A DNA stretch of 64,000 bases from Malurus cyaneus samueli (Eukaryota; Chordata; Aves; Passeriformes; Maluridae): assembly GCA_009741485.1 (NCBI GenBank), contig CM019237.1, forward strand, positions 50,840,050 to 50,904,049, given 5' to 3'. Below, piece after piece: positions 25,571 to 38,300 of this stretch. The notes beneath the pieces are model-generated. The model made no database searches and was not told the origin of the DNA. It saw only the letters and a program-made list of their open reading frames with translations. The position numbers and the translations under genes were made by a program. Positions within the stretch are counted from its first letter, which is position 1, and the number at the start of each line of letters is the position of its first letter.

Positions 25571-28500
25571 AGAGTGGGTTTATTTTACATCTTGAGGTGA
25601 AGTGTTCAAAACCTACAGAAATAAACAAAGTAGCTTAATTGATTGGTATTTAGTATTCTGTCACAAGACAACCTCAGTGATCAGCTGTTAAAAGTTATTT
25701 TGTTAACAAAGATGATATCTACTGGATAGTTTTTATTGTGCCAAGAACAAAACTGGGTCACTAAATTATTCCAGGTATTTATAACTGGGCTTTTCAAAAT
25801 AAACCTTTTGATCACTGAAAGTAGTTACCTATGAGAAAGATTTGTGGAGGTAGTGTGCCTCTTTGGCTAAGTTTGTAGCAGACTACCTGTGTTGCTTCAT
25901 ATCTGAAGAATATTTCCAAATAGCATAACTAAATCCCTTGTAGTTCAGGCTCTGTCATACAATCAGATTTTACTAAACAAGTAGAATTGTCATTCATACA
26001 GTAACAGTGAGCTTAAAGACATTATAGTATCAAATTCATTTGGATAAATTTTAGTCAGTGTAAGTTTAGATTGTATTGAGGTATTTAGAATTTAGAAACA
26101 GCAGTCTTAAATACTGCTTTTGTTCACTTAAAATCCATTTTAGAGCAAAGGATTGAGTATGGGAAATAACATTTTTGGATGATTCTTAGGAGCACATATT
26201 TGTCCAAACATATCCATTATATCAATATGTATTTGTGTACTCCTGTGTATTTATTTATAGTGTTTGTAAACAATGGGATCTTTATGCCAATGCAGTAAAA
26301 TGTGGAGCCCAGCCACTTGTTCAGGATTTTGCTCATCATTTGCTGCTTTGAGTGGAAGGCAGGGAGAAATACCTATGTCAAAAATATTTCTTTAAAAAAG
26401 TGGAGAGCTCTAGCTGCAATTCTATGGATATGAAACATTTTCTTGACAGTCTGTTAAATATCTTCAGCAAGGAATTCCTTTCTGAACTTTAATTTTCTCC
26501 CAAAATGTCTTTTGGCCTGGGTTTCTCCAGAGTTTCTTAGAATTGAGAATGACTTCTCAGTTCACAGATCTACCTTACTTTTTTTCTTCCCTTTTTTTCT
26601 GGCTAGCTTTCTTGCTTGAACCACCTGACTTATCTCTTTCCAGAGAGCACAGCTATTTCCGCAAACAGCGGAAATAACTTTTTTTTCTTCCATCAGCTCT
26701 GTGCTATGTTTTGTAAAGCCTTATCGTCAGTATTGTCATGCTATTTTCCTGTATCACATAATGAATCAATATCCTTTGAACAAAAATTCTCAAGCTGGCA
26801 TTTTTATAGGACAGAATAATATGTCCAGCCTAGGTAATCTTTAAAAAATAAGTGCTTTCAATTCTCCATTTCTGTCAGTATACAAAATCCATTAATTGAT
26901 AATTAATTAATTTACTTGCCCTGGCACACCTGCAGTTACCTGAGAAGCCTTCCATGTTGTGATTTTAATCAGGATCTCAAATTCAGCATGCTGCATTTGG
27001 CTACAGGCATGATCTTTTATGCTCTATATGTCTTTGTCCTCAGCTTCTCAACATTAAATTTTGGCTTTCTCACAGGCTGGTATCTCAAAAAAATGGTGTC
27101 AAAGCAATGGAAATTTCAGGAGGTTCAATTCTGCATCCTGGGATTCCTTATGCCTTAACAGAGACTTCTTTGTCTCTTGTAGGATATTCTGTCATTTAAC
27201 AATGGATGAAGGGGTTAGGTCTCAAACTGAGTTGTTTGGGGTTTTTTTTCCCAAGCTACTTCTGTAACTACTACAAACTCTCATGCCATTAATGGTTAAA
27301 ATACTCTATTTAGTTGCTGGTTATCTGTGTCCATTTTATACCCAGTTAGTGTTAAGTTTATTTTATAAGTTGTTTTTTTCCTTAGCTTTGGTGTTTATCC
27401 TCAGTGTGACTGTAATTTCAGTGAGTTTCTCTAGCTATTCTTTCTTTTCTTTTGGATTATACCTTTCATGTAGGACCCTTAAGACATGTTTATTGAGACC
27501 TGTTACTTCTGGATTGTAAAACTCTGCTCTGGACTTTCCCACATTGACTGAGATTTTCCTGTTGAAGCATTTTTTCTACTGTCTTTCATCTTTCATAGTA
27601 TTTTCATAACTCTGCTTCAGTTCTTTTAATAATTGATCTCATACAGTTGTTACCATGTTTCTTGAACTCTTTGTCTAGTAGAGAAATGTTTGCACCTTTG
27701 AGCTGTGCCTTTTTTTTCATTCTGCTGTGAAGCTTCATAATGTTGTGATGGTTCTTGCTCAGGGCAACATATACGTACTATGGCAAAGGGCTTTGGTAGA
27801 GTCTGCCTGGAGAGGGTGATTTTCAGATTTCCTGTTAGAAATTGGTGCTATATCAGCAGCAGTTCTGACTTCTAGGTGAGTGGGATTGTGCAGTTCTAGT
27901 GATTTAAGTTTGTCATATGTTCATATATTTGTCGTCTTTTTCTTAATGCAAATAATCATTCCAGATAAATAGGCAGGAGATAGGGACAATCTGCAACGAT
28001 GGCTTATTTTCTTGAGTGCCCCAGTGGTAGCACCTCACGGGGTTTAAGAGTGATATAACCTCAAATAAGATGAACCATTCCTCCCTCAATCACAGGTTCA
28101 CACCAGGTTATATTCTGCATATTTCTGTTTAGAAACACACAGACTGATTGACCCTTCTGACCCCAGTGCTCATGTAAGGGCTTCTGGGCTGAAAGAAGTT
28201 TTGGATGATGTGCAGCCAAACTATTTAGCTAGACATCTCCTAATTTAGTGCTCATACACTGTTCATCACAACTTCTGACATAGTTCCTACCACTTGTCTG
28301 TGGACAGTGGATGGAAAAACTCAATGCTGCATCTGGAAAAATAGTTGCATTGATATAGCTAGATTTTGTTATTTCCATTGAAGCTCTGTGGCAGACAGAA
28401 AAGCCCAGAGTACTGCACAGATCTTCTCTAAACTGCTAACTAAAAGCCTTTTTCTGAACTAGGAATTGTAATTTTGTGGAAACAATGGGACGGTGAATTT

Positions 28501-29033
28501 TTTTCTTTGGCAAATGTTTGAGACTTTTGGGTCTATCACATGCAAGTCTGTCTTCATGCTGCAGATGCAATGATGTCCCTAAGCCAAAATTTAAACAACT
28601 TGCAATGTTTACAGCAATACACTAAAGTTAAAAAGGATAGCTCTTTGTATTTACAGGGAATCAGAAACTGTAGAGATAAACCAGCCATTACCATCTTCAG
28701 TAATTTTGTGGATGTTAAGCCATGTTTTACCTGTACCTGTTTTTACATCTGCTTTTAAAGAATTTAAAAAAAATCTTAGCTACTGGGAAAACATCTAGAA
28801 ACTTTATCTTCTCATCACTTTCATTTAAATAACAATGACTGACTCTACAAGCTTGACTTAATATTCTTCTTATAATTTTAATCTGGTTGACCTGTTTTAT
28901 TTTTCATTTTCTTAAGAGGCTCATTCGTGGTCTCACTCATTGAATTTTCATTTTATTATGGTCTGCTGTGTTCTTCATATGCTCTGCAAAGCATTCAAAG
29001 TGAATCCAAATATTGTGACAGAACTTCTCTGAA

Positions 29034-29545
29034 TCAGTCAACATGGAACACAGAACTTTCCAGACTTCTCATTTCCCAGCTGCCAGTCCAGTATCTCATA
29101 CTAAAAACTCCTTTTGTCTGCAGGAATAAGTAAGGAAATGCCTTCTGGATATCTTTTAAATGGAATAATGATCCCATTTCTTTCAAGAGCTCCACGGTGT
29201 CCCACTCAGCAATTTTTTCCTAAGTGAGTCATCTTCATCAGTGATGTCCTGTGAGAGCTGGGACACTGTTGGATGTCCTTTGATTTCTGAAACTGAGGCA
29301 TCTTGATGTTTGTATAACTCTAGTGAGCTTAGACTTGTTCTGTCTGTCTCTGCAGAATAAAAGTGATGCCACTGAACAAGGCAACTTAAGTGACTTCTTC
29401 CTAATTGATGATCCTTCCAATTGCAGTAGAAAGTGAATACTTTCAAGGACTCCCTTGATTTCCCTGAATGAGGTCTGTAGTGGATATTAGGTGCTGAAGC
29501 TGTTGTGCTTTCTGAAGTTACAACACCTTGACAGATAGTGTTCAT
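29034..29545 (-). pseudogene. Possible decayed coding fragment, unidentified (weak)
   Basis: On the minus strand a 120-codon frame (29545-29183) ends at a stop just after the motif DEDDSLRKK. A different frame then stays open from about 29216 to a stop at 29034, beginning around AEWDTVELLKEMG. A run of six A residues lies at the apparent frame change. The composition looks protein-like, but I recognise no family. Plus-strand frames are also open nearby, so this may be chance in AT-rich DNA. No splice sites or poly-A tail support it. Confidence 0.15.
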
Positions 29546-29890
29546 GTCATGTGTTTGAGGTTCATGTCACCCTCCCCTAATGGCCATGTTCCGGATGGGA
29601 CCTGTGCTGCTGGATTTGTGCAGTTGGCTTGCAGCAGCCCGTCTAAGCACAGAGCAACATCCTCTGCCACCTCCAAATTTTATGAGAATTTCTATTTCAG
29701 GGTCAAATCTTCCTTCCCAGTTTTATTCACACAGATTATGGCTTTACTCTGGATGAGCCGTTGTGCTGATTTCACTGAAAGCTACTTTCAGAATGAAGCA
29801 GTACATGTTGTCAAAAAATGAGGGAGAGAGAAGGTAAACTAGCTTCTTTGATTTGAGCTGGTAGCTTTTTTTTATTTTTCCTTTCTCTAT

Positions 29891-31385
29891 TGTCGTGGTT
29901 TAGAATGCTGGCCAAAAGCCAGGCACCCACAACACCTGCTCATTTGCTCTCCCCCACCACCACACCAGGTAGAGAAGAGCGAAGGGGAAAAAAACTAACA
30001 AAAAGGTTCATGAGTTGAGATAAGGAGCGGGGAGGAAACACTTGATGGACAAAACAGGCACTACTTAAATAATCAAGTGAATTCATTACTAACAAAGTCA
30101 GAGGAGGAGAATGAGAAATAAATTACAACCCTCAAAAACACTGATCTTCTCCCCACTCCCTCCCCCCTTCCCACCGACTGCAAAGCAGCAGGAACAGAAC
30201 AAGGAGTGGGGTTGGTCAGTTCATCACCAGATCAATCTGCGGCTGCTGAGGGAGAGGAGTCCTTCCCTTGCGTTGCCGTGGGGTCCCTCCCACAGGAGAC
30301 AGTTCTCTGTGAACCTCTCCGGCGCGGTTCCACTCTCACGAGCAGCAGCCCACACACATCTGCTGCATCGTGAGTCCCCCCACGGGCAGACAGTCGTCCC
30401 AAAACTGCTGCACCGTGGGCTTTCTCGTCCACCGGGTACAGGCAGAAGGCCAGGCTGTTCCATCTCAGGAGCAAGACCTCTCTCTCCATGGTCTCCTGCT
30501 GGACACAGCCTTTTCTCAGCGTCTGCCTGCTCCGGCGTGGGGACCTCCCTCCTCCACGGGCTGCGGGTGGATCTGTGCACCCTCTGTGGACCCCATGGGC
30601 TGCAGGGGACAGCCTGCTCCACCATGGTCACCATGGGCTGCAGGGGACACCTGCTCCACCGTGGTCACCATGGGCTGCAGGGACAGCCTGCTCCACCTGG
30701 TCCACCATGGGCTGTAGGGGGACAGCCTGCTCCACCATGGTCACCTGCAGGGACAGTCTGCTCCACCATGGTCACCATGGGCTGCAGGGGACAGCCTGCT
30801 CCACCATGGTCACCATGGTCACCATGGGCTGCAGGGGGGCAGCCTGCTCCACCATGGTCACCATGGGCTGCAGGGGACAGCCTGCTCCACCATGGTCACC
30901 AATGGCGCAGGGGACAGCCTGCTCCACCATGGTCACATGGGCTGCAGGGGACAGCCTGCTCCACCATGGTCACCATGGGCTGCAGGGACAGCCTGCTCCA
31001 CCATGGTCACCATGGGCTGCAGGGGACAGCCTGCTCCACCATGGTCGTCACCACGGCCTGCAAAGCAATCCCAGCTCCGGTGCCTGGAGCAGCTCCTCCC
31101 CCTCATCCACTGACCTTGGTGTCTGCATCCCTCACATATTCTCAGCCTCCTCTACTGGCAAAACTACTGTGTGCCCCCTTGTTTTGATTTCTTCTTAAAT
31201 ATGTTTTCACAGGGGTGTAACCACTATCTTTAATTGGTCCGGTTTGGTCAGTGGCATGTCCATCATCCTCAGAGCCAACAGCAATTGGCTCTGCTGGACA
31301 TGGTGGAAGCCTCCAGAAGCTTCTCACAGGCGCCATCTTTTTGGCCCCCCCACTTCCAAAACCTGGGCCAAGCAAAACCAACACA
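29891..31385 (-). mobile_element. Complete solitary LTR, ERVL-like, minus orientation, 1,495 bp
   Basis: The element runs from 'tgtcgtggtt' to 'aaaccaacaca', TG...CA-bounded when read on either strand. Perfect 5-bp target-site duplications TCTAT flank it (29886-29890 and 31386-31390). A 5-bp duplication is typical of ERVL-class integration. On the minus strand it begins TGTGTTGGTTTTGCTTGG and has a TATA-like 'tatttaag' near 31201-31194. Its 3' half ends in 'taaaccacgaca'. It resembles the long LTRs with CCATGG-rich internal repeats that I associate with bird genomes. No gag, pol or env sequence and no partner LTR are present, so it is a solo LTR left by recombination. It lies antisense in SCUBE1 intron 2. 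Plus-strand frames of 358 and 236 codons across it are artefacts of the internal tandem repeat. Confidence 0.85.
30593..31046. repeat. 38-bp minisatellite inside the LTR, about 12 copies
   Basis: The tandem unit is about 38 bp and contains CCATGGGCTGCAGGGG and CTGCTCCACCATGGTCA. It is repeated about 12 times with small indels, for example units lacking 'ccatgg', units with extra G residues, and one duplicated 'ccatggtca'. Because 38 is not a multiple of three, the same unit is read in all three frames in succession (HHGHHGLQG, APPWSPWAA, CSTMVTMGC). This produces overlapping long false open frames. Confidence 0.9.
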
Positions 31386-31495
31386 TCTATAAATCCTACT
31401 TTTTTTGTTGAGTAGCTTGATGCATTTTATTTGGTTTAGGTTGATAAAAGTGTTCCCAGTGTTAGATTCTGAGGCCTTCTACATCTATGGGTTTT

Positions 31496-31524
31496 TTCTC
31501 TCTCTCTTTTTTTTTTTTTTTTTA
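31496..31524. repeat. (CT)n then poly-T tract
   Basis: A short CT repeat runs into about 20 T residues. Confidence 0.85.
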
Positions 31525-34500
31525 ATTGTTTGGTACCATTTAATACTCAATTCTGTCTTGTGAGTTTTCTAACTTGCTTGCACCAGGGGATGAATTTTCT
31601 GGGGTGATGGAGAAGTGGAGAAGTAGCAGCAAGTAAGAAAATACTCCTGAGAACATTCTGTATTAAATCAGAATTTTATTGCAGCCTAAGTGAATTAACA
31701 GCTTATGATAACTTTTTTTTTCTCCTCCTTCATGCTGCTTCTGTTCAGTGAATAGGGCTTTTGTTTTGGTCAGAGCTGAGCCTCGATTTTATTTATTTAT
31801 TCAAATTGCTTTAGTTTTTCAACTTTGTTCAGTAGTTCATCCACTAAAACCAGAATATCCCTTAGTTGGGTTGACATGCCCCGTTTAACTGCTTCCAGGG
31901 CCATCAGTCCCCATGTGTCACGAACCCTATTGTTTTCTCCTCTCTGTTTTCTCCCCTACCCTGTCCTACCTCAGAGCTGCTTTCTGACAGCCCACAATGC
32001 CGCTTCAGTGAACAGCTCCCCCGGTGGTCCACTTTGGAAATCTTCCATTTTGACTTAGGAAAAGACTGCTCACTCCAACTTTCTTTTCTCTCCAGAAATG
32101 CTTCTTGGATACAGATATCACTATATTTTAAATAAACAAATACCATGCCATTCGAAATACGGGTCTCATTCTTCAACAGCATTACATGTAATTCTCAGTT
32201 TGGAAAAAGTACAGTTTTTCCCAAGGACATTTCTCGAAAATCTCCCTATCTGGTCTATGAGTACACTGAGAACTTAAATATGTATAAAATTTTATCAGTC
32301 TCAACAGTTGCTAAGCTGCAGAACCCAGGGTGGCCTCCTGGGGTGTTGTAAACTTGGTATTTAGAAGGAACTTCTTTTCCCCCAGATACACAAAGTAAAT
32401 TAGCTGTCAGGAAAACGGTAATGAAATGAAGAAACATAAATAAAGTGTACTAAGTTCAATAAATCTGTCCTTCTTTTGTCTTCATTCTTTATACATCTCC
32501 CAGATACTATCCAGTTTTCCTTGTTTTCCCACCTGTCACGTTTACTTTTGGTGCAGTCCCCTTTCCTGCAGTCTTCATTATGTTGTCTTACATATTCTGT
32601 TACTCAGCTTTAAACTTTATCATTTTCCTACTGCAAATCTTGCTTCTCTTTTGTTCTTTCCTCATGTATTTTCAATTATTTTATTTCATTTTCTTTCCCC
32701 TGTCCTCTCAGTGGCTTGCTGGAGTTATAGCAGCATTGTTCTGAGAGCCAGCGTCCCATAGCCAGGCCTCTGGGACTGGAGAACTGTCAGCTGTAAGCTC
32801 TAAGTGCCCCTTACTGGTCCTTTCCCTTGAGTTTCATCTTTAGGTCAAGGCAGCTCCTACCAGCTAGCTCCCAGATTTTGCAGCTCTTACCAGCTAGCTC
32901 CCAGATTTTCCCTTTTTCTTCCTTTTTCTCCCTTTTACTCCACCTCTTTCCTAGCCCCCATCAGCAGCTCAGAGCTCACCTGACCCTCAGCACATTCCCT
33001 GCTATTTCCACCCCCTGTAGATCCATGGCTCTTTCCTCAGTGGCTGGTTGTACAAACATTTTTGTCTGGCTGTTTGCCATCATTTGTTAGCTCCTATTTG
33101 ATGATGGGTAATGTCTTCATGTGTGTCCACGGCACTGCTGAAATACACATTCTTTGATCTGAGGCTGATGCATGGTTATGGAACGTCTGCTGGGATGATG
33201 GCAGAAGAGGAGTCAGGGAATGTGACCTCCTGCTGGTCCCTTGCCCAGATGAGCTCCACTAATGCATTTGAGCCAGGTAGTATCAATTCTGTTCATTAGC
33301 ATCTGTGCTCTTAGGACACTGTGGAGGTACGGGGAAGCAAGGATGGTGTTGGTACCCATGGAAGAAGATGATGGATACAGTCTCTGGGACTCTGGATACA
33401 CTCTCATGGGACTATTCTAGCCCAGGACAGCTATGAGCCTTAAATACAGGGCAGGTTTGACCCAACCTCAGACAGTCCTGGGATGCAGGATGTATGTCAG
33501 GAATTTGTAGGGAAAATGTGTGTTCAGTATGGTCACAAAAGAAGTAGTACTCCTTCCTTTGCCTTGATAGTGCCTGGTTTTTTTTGGGTTTTTTTTTTTG
33601 GTTCTTTGCACAGGGTCAATTGATGTGGGGCTATTCTGTGAAGAATATCACTAAAATACTACCCCCAAAAGGGGAAGAAAACACAAAGCTGGTCCTGTAA
33701 GCACTTCTGCACTGAAAAGTCAGTGAAATGGGATATAGAGGCTGAGACATGGCAGGGAGAAGGTGGTGTGAATAAGGTGAATAGATGTCCTCATCAGGTT
33801 TAGTTTCTGGAGCCTTTGGGGTATGAAACCAAGGTTGAAAATAACATCCACCAAGAAGGATGTTTTGGAGACTTTAGCTGCCTAAATTTAAGCAGCTGAC
33901 TGTGGAGCTTTGATTTTTTTTTTATTTTTTTTTTGAGGGGGATGTGTGACTTCATTTTTAGATGGCTATTTTCTGATTGGTAAATTTTCAGCTGCAATTT
34001 TACCATCTTTTTTTTGTCCTGAGAAATCTCTTGAAAGGTAGCTCCATGACACCTTATTGGAAACAAAATCTGAGAGCATTAAATCTGTTCAAGTAATTGG
34101 GGGAGAATTTTTTAAACATAGCAAAGCAGTGAATTTTCCATATAATCCCTTTTGGAAAAAGCTAACTTCCTGGTTTTTTTTCTTTGTTTGTTTTAGTATG
34201 AATATATTTGTTTTAAATTTCAACTGAAAAAACAGACCTGCTTTAAGGTCTTTATTTTTCTTGCAAGAAAAAATATAGTTCATACATAAGTGTTTTGCAG
34301 AGCTACAAGAAACTGAAGATAGGGTCTGACAGGCCCTCTTGAAATTTCAAGACTTTTCTACACATTTAAGATGCTGAGCAAACGGAATCCTTTACATTAT
34401 AGTTTGAAAAATTTTTTGTTCAAATGCCATGAATCATCCGAGTATTCAAGCATGTGCTTAATCTTAAGAAACTGTTACCCTTTAAAGTAATTCTGTTTAA

Positions 34501-35897
34501 GTGCTTTATTAAATTGAAGAGACTGTCTTATTTTACTTTACAGTGCTGCTTCTCTTGAGCCTGTAGAAGGTTACTGTTTTTCTTTCAGTGACCAAGGAAT
34601 TTAAAAAAAAAAAATCTGAATCATTTCATAAGATGATTTAATCCCTTGATCTTGCACATGCTTTAAACCTAAACTTAGTGCAGTTTGTTTGGCACTGTAG
34701 GCCCCATAAACAATGTATGAAATTCAAGAGCATAGTTTCACAACTATTGATAATGTTGTATAGTATAGCCATCAAAGAATCAGAAATATTAACAACTTTC
34801 AGATTGTTCCGATTCTTATAATAATTTTGTTAAGCAGATGAGCTGTTATCTCAGAGAATGTAAAAGCCAATTTTCATTTACTCTTTCAGAGTGAGGTTAC
34901 TAAGCTTCATACTATTGTTACCATGCCCTAAATCTGCACGAACCACTCAGTCCTTAATTTACTAAGGCACTATGCTCATAGAACATAAAAAATGTAATTG
35001 AGGGGGAAAAAAAATAAGAGCAATGCATAATACCGATTTGGTGATTATTAATGTTGTTGGAGGGAATGGTCCTGCTGCAGAATGTGCTTCAGAAAAGGGG
35101 AACATCTGCAGAGATAGGTACTTGTTGGACGTATCATTACTGCAAATACTACAGGGCATTGCTGTTGTGCATTCTAGTTCTTGCTTTTGTGAGAAGGAAA
35201 CTGCATGAAGTGCCTTTCTTCTGATTTCATTATCTGGAAGCAGAAGTCATAATCAAAACTTTCAATCTCCTTGTTATAGTGGAAAAAGGGGTTGAAATTG
35301 GTGGTGTACTTGCTTTGCTGATTAGGGAGTTTGTATAATGCATATCTAACTTGATTGGCAGCACATGCATAGAAGGAATTTGATATCTGACTTATTACCT
35401 CTAGAGATGCCAATGTCTCTACCAAGTAGAGTTGCACCTTTATACTTTTTGCACATTTCAGTTTGCAGAACTTTCTTGGAAAAGGATTCCATAAAAGCTG
35501 TGACTTGGAGACATGCCAATGTTTTTGTCTTTCTACAAAGCAACAAAGTCCAACTTCATTTAGAAATCTCCATTTTTTCCTGATTCATTCCAACCTGTCT
35601 AAAGATGAATGTGATCAAAGCTCCTCTTTGCATGTTCATCCACCCAACATGCCATTCTTTTCCTAAAGCAGCCCTATTCTTGCTTGCACAATGATAAAGT
35701 TCATCTGATCTTCAGTGCAGGTCTTGGTACAGCACACTCTGCAAAGGCAGGTGCTCTGAACAGATTGCTCCTGTTCTGACTTCAGGGGGATTTTCCCAAG
35801 GCCTCTTGTGGTGGCTTTGTGTCCATGGGTACACTGAGGAAGGGCAGCCTCCTCTGGCTGTGCTGCAGACTGAACCCAAAGCCATCATGCATTATTT

Positions 35898-35915
35898 GGC
35901 TACTAGAGGGCAGTC
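35898..35915 (+). promoter_or_regulatory. Predicted CTCF binding site
   Basis: The string 'ggctactagagggcagtc' matches the vertebrate CTCF consensus (GGCCACTAGAGGGCAGC type) at almost every core position. It is in the same orientation as the site at 19047. It lies in SCUBE1 intron 2. Binding is unproven. Confidence 0.5.
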
Positions 35916-37939
35916 ACAAATGGAACCCTATGGCTTTTGCTTGGCCTGAATTCCTAGGAAGGTGATTTTACCTCTCTTTAGATGGGAGCATGCAGACATA
36001 TTCAAAGTGCAAGGAATAAGTGAGGGAAGGAGGACTGCCAGGATTTCTCTGACCTGTGACTGCTATGGCTGCAAGAGTGAGCCAGAGAAAGGGTATAAGA
36101 GAGGAATAGACAACCTCAGCCTGTTGTCTGGAAATAAAAACATGAATACTAAAATGCTTTGGTTGGATATAGTCTGTTTCATTAGCTATAGAATGTTTCA
36201 ATGTGAAAATGGCTTATTCTGTATATACAGAGTTTTACATTTAAGGAGATTATGGCTTTAAAATGGAAGAAATTTTGTATTATAGTTCTCTCAAAAGATT
36301 TAACAATGAAAACAACCCCATCAAACTGTTTATAGTATGATTGTTGCCTAGGAAAATACTTTCGTGTAATGTGGGTAAAATCTAAGGTGTTGTCACTTAA
36401 ATTTTGTGTTACAGTCAATTCTAAGCCTTTCTCTTCTTTATCCTTCTGGCACTTTGCATCCTTTCATTGTGTTTTGAAATATTTTTTAAGGTCTTTTTCT
36501 TGAGGGAAGTGTAAAAACTGCGTTATAAAAAAAAAATGTGTTGATTGCATCACATGTGGTTTTGTGGAGCAAAACATAAAAGCATTAGCTTTTATTTTTA
36601 GTAGGGAAGACACAGAAATCCATTCAGGATAGGAACAGCAGTTGCATTAATTTTCTGGAATAGCTTAATGGCACTATTTACTTTGAGTTAATACAAAAGT
36701 TTCAAATGCACATTTCTGAGTTCTTTCACTGGACTTTGTTGCCCACACACACACACAAAAAAAGTTACTTGAAAAGAGTTACTAGAATGTGATCCTGTAT
36801 TGCTTATCCTGAAAGGCTCTTAATGATGACCATTGATATTGGTGTAATGATTAGGTATTAGTCATAATTTGGAGCTGTTTTTAAGACAAGTGTTCTGGAG
36901 ATTTGTATGGAAGATAACAGACAGTTGCTATAGCCTGTTCCACAATGGGCAGACAACATCAGTCTTTCTCCTGAGTAGGATTACACGATACAATTGCCTG
37001 AGCTAGCAACAGTGGGGACTAAAGGGATGGAGGCCTGAAAGGGACACTTTCTGGAAGGACCAGCATGTTTTCCTTAATGCTGCCATTCACTGAGAAGAGC
37101 CCCAGTGTTTGTAGCTATGACAGCACCTGAGTGGTCTTGTTTGCACGCAGTATTTCCTGTAGATCTCCTGTTTAATGGAAAGGACAGCTCGTTATCTTGA
37201 ATCTTGACAAATGTGGTTTTTATGGCAAGATTTGCATGCTTTGGGGGAATTCTGAAGAGTCCAAAAGCCAGGTGAGAGGTTGACTGTTTGAGTGTGTTAC
37301 CAGAGGGTCGTGCTGGACAAGGGCTCTCGCACAGCCAGACAGGGGGTTGTGTGAGAGGCTGTCTTATACTCAGTCATAGAGCCTTGATTTGCTCACCTAG
37401 TTTGGTTTGAATTTGCTAGAATAACTTGATTTTAAAGATGAGACCCAGCATGAAGAATTTTGGTCTTTGAATAAGCTGTGAAAATAGGAAAGATGGGAAA
37501 TAGGTGAGCTGGGAATGCTTTCAAAGGCTATTTATCTAAGTAGTACAAATTGTAGTATACTTCTACTTTTACCTGTCAAGTACATACACAACATCTATGT
37601 TTATGACCATCATGTCAAGTATGAGCACAACTAGCAAAAGATAAAATTACACTGCTTTGAAGTACAGCATATTCTTATTAATGAAATGTATAAAATTAAA
37701 GGAAAAAAACTAATATGAGCAGCCTTTATACTATATAAAATTGCAGAATTCATATTTTATATTTTGGGGTTTTTTTTCATTATTAATAATGTAGCATTCC
37801 ACTGAAGACTTGGTAAACTGAAAATCCACTTTACCAAGAGTTTCTTCTTCAATAAACTTTATGATCAACAAGGAAGCAAAAAACTTAAGAGAAATACATG
37901 TCTTCTGGTCTGAATTAGTCACTGACAGTCTTTCCTATT

Positions 37940-38300
37940 ATAGTATTTGAAGCAGGAGGGAGTGCTTTAAATGCTTCAACCCATTTAACCTTAATTGCTT
38001 GGTTTTAATAGACATTTGTTAACTGAAGGAACCAAATTATAGCTCGAATTAGGCCTTACTAATCTTAATTAAAAGCTCCACTTTCTAATCGAAAACAGGC
38101 TATGTTTAAAACAGTAAGCCTTTCTTAAATGGCTTACTTTAAAATACTAAGGCCCTTTTTCTAATAATTGTTTAGACTGAATACGGATAACCATTATTCT
38201 CCTTATATTGCACTTAATTAAAAATATCTCCTCCATGTGGTTTTGTGCAGTCTGCTGGCTGTAAAATTGTTTGACTGGTGGGGGGTGGGATTACTTTGCT
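37940..38300. promoter_or_regulatory. Candidate conserved non-coding element, TAAT-rich
   Basis: This compact block is dense in homeodomain-type TAAT/ATTA cores ('ccttaattgc', 'cttaattaaaag', 'cacttaattaaa') and has no simple-repeat or transposon signature. The texture resembles developmental enhancers in vertebrate introns. Conservation cannot be seen from one sequence, so this is only a candidate. Confidence 0.25.

Noticed and set aside
30593..31046. CRISPR-like spacing of repeats
   Set aside because: The units are contiguous tandem copies without unique spacers, and the DNA is from a vertebrate.
30111..31198. 358- and 236-codon plus-strand frames
   Set aside because: They lie inside the LTR and mostly translate its 38-bp minisatellite, with no domains.
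37300..37318. CTCF-like 'ttaccagagggtcgtgct'
   Set aside because: The GGGC core is disrupted (GGGTC), so the match is too weak.
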